DNA of 64,000 nucleotides, taken from Shewanella psychrophila (GTDB taxonomy: Bacteria; Pseudomonadota; Gammaproteobacteria; Enterobacterales; Shewanellaceae). Made by a program: the position numbers and the translations under genes. Shown here in pieces: positions 63,193 to 64,000 of the stretch (position 1 is the stretch's first letter; every line of letters begins with the position of its first letter). Location of the stretch: contig NZ_CP014782.1 in NCBI RefSeq assembly GCF_002005305.1, positions 744,001 through 808,000 on the forward strand, given 5' to 3'. Below the pieces are notes generated by a model that did no database searches, was not told the DNA's origin, and was given only the letters and a program-made list of their open reading frames with translations.

Positions 63193-64000
63193 ATGGCACG
63201 TTCAATACTTCAAATGGCTAGGCTAGCAACTTGCATATTCTTTTTGTATTTTATTTCTCTCTCAAGCTATGCCGGTGGCCCAGTAGGTGCCGATAGAGAG
63301 ATTAAAAAGATCCCAATATTTAAATCACGTGTATTTAAAATAGGTCATGCAGTGCATCGAGTGTCTGTAGGTAACCCGAAAATAGGGGATATTAAGTTAC
63401 TGCCAAACAATGAACTTTATGTACTTGGTAAAAAGTTAGGCAGTACTAACATCATGATTTGGGATAAAAATGAACAGCTTGCAGATGTCATTGATATAGA
63501 AATCACCCATGACCTCAATGGATTAAAGACTAGGTTGCATGAATTTTTACCTTCCGAGAAGCTAGGAGTGCAAACTTCTCAAGGTCAGCTTCTTATCAGT
63601 GGCCAAGCATCAAATTTACATAAGATGAATACTGCTGTTGAACTTGCGAAAGCCTATGCTGCTGCTGCGTCAGTTTCAAAAGTAAAAAGTACGGTATTGA
63701 ACATGATGACTGTAGGTGGGGATCATCAAGTTATGTTGGAAGTTGTCATTGCAGAAGTGCAGAGAGAAGTCGCTAAACAGTTTGATTCTAAGTTTTTTAT
63801 ATTCAGTCAAGGTGATAATTTTTCTGGTGGTGCGGCTGGTGGTGGCGGTTCGTTTGATCTTAACCCTGCGGCAGCTATCGGTAACCGGGGATTTTTTGCT
63901 CGATATATAAATGATAACTTATTGATGAATTTTGCCCTTGATGTTGCGAAACAAAATGGGTTAGCTAAAGTACTGGCTGAGCCCAATGTAACCGCGATGA
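63193..64000 (+). CDS. rcpA: Tad secretin RcpA/CpaC, N-terminal part (cut by window end)
   Basis: An open frame from ATG 63193 behind TAGGAG runs to the window edge without a stop. It has a signal peptide (LATCIFFLYFISLSSYAGG), the pilus-assembly N-domain typical of CpaC (SVGNPKIGDIKLLPNNELYV; LGSTNIMIWDKNEQLADVID), a BON-like part (FLPSEKLGVQTSQGQLLISG) and the start of the secretin domain (VMLEVVIAEVQREVAKQF; LAKVLAEPNVTAM). It forms the outer-membrane channel of the Flp pilus. Further tad genes are expected downstream. Confidence 0.92.
   Translation, partial: MARSILQMARLATCIFFLYFISLSSYAGGPVGADREIKKIPIFKSRVFKIGHAVHRVSVGNPKIGDIKLLPNNELYVLGKKLGSTNIMIWDKNEQLADVIDIEITHDLNGLKTRLHEFLPSEKLGVQTSQGQLLISGQASNLHKMNTAVELAKAYAAAASVSKVKSTVLNMMTVGGDHQVMLEVVIAEVQREVAKQFDSKFFIFSQGDNFSGGAAGGGGSFDLNPAAAIGNRGFFARYINDNLLMNFALDVAKQNGLAKVLAEPNVTAM

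Noticed and set aside
1..64000. CRISPR arrays, tRNA or rRNA genes, prophage or restriction-type defence modules
   Set aside because: No regularly spaced repeats, RNA gene signatures or phage genes could be recognised on either strand.

Overview
The window looks like a chromosomal segment of a marine gammaproteobacterium of the Alteromonadales, most probably Shewanella. The gene content fits: a TonB-dependent maltodextrin locus, a Fur-controlled PepSY/DUF2271/DUF4198/DUF3570/ApbE cluster, RhlE, two membrane GGDEF proteins and a Tad pilus locus. I see no rRNA, tRNA, CRISPR array or complete insertion sequence. All assignments come from reading motifs and gene order; no database search was run.

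Region 1 (1-17877) is one-carbon, glycine and sarcosine catabolism. A plus-strand operon sdaA(partial)-glyA-gcvH-gcvP ends in a porin gene and a strong terminator (6531-6571). After a gene-poor stretch comes a DJ-1/AraC-type activator of the GbdR/SouR family. Next is an NhaC-type antiporter, divergent from glyA2-soxBDAG-purU, which has the gene order known from Pseudomonas. Together these genes would oxidise sarcosine to glycine, feed glycine and one-carbon units through SHMT and the cleavage system to serine, deaminate serine to pyruvate, and release excess formyl-THF as formate (PurU). gcvT is not visible and may lie just upstream of the window.

Region 2 (18004-36000) is mostly carbohydrate and housekeeping: a divergent NimR/NimT-like regulator and exporter pair, RhlE helicase, and a starch/maltodextrin locus with two exported GH13 enzymes, a TonB-dependent receptor, a cytoplasmic GH13 glucosidase and an FHS-family sugar transporter. 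Near-identical LacI-type palindromes (core TGCATACGTAT) sit between receptor and glucosidase. An RsmB-like methyltransferase, a cytochrome b561-like protein and a lone galT follow.

Region 3 (36252-49277) holds a SWIM/SNF2 helicase, an orphan minimal flagellin, a decayed yjbQ, two diguanylate cyclases and, between them, a cluster headed by a near-perfect Fur box. That cluster encodes a PepSY membrane protein, a DUF2271 protein with a flavinylation-like DGVSSAT motif, DUF4198, a TlpA thioredoxin, a DUF4266 lipoprotein, a DUF3570 beta-barrel and ApbE. I read it as an iron-limitation-induced periplasmic flavin-based redox system and consider it the best candidate for a poorly described system here.

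Region 4 (49633-59389) looks like an envelope glycan cassette: GT4, GT2, GtrA flippase, a methyltransferase without a normal start codon, a GT39/ArnT-like membrane transferase, a membrane sulfatase-family enzyme and a small membrane protein, then an L,D-transpeptidase overlapped by an IS630-type HTH protein. Region 5 (60112-64000) is the start of a Tad/Flp pilus locus: flp, tadV, an unusual winged-helix/MoxR-like AAA+ ATPase, rcpC and the 5' part of rcpA, cut by the window edge.
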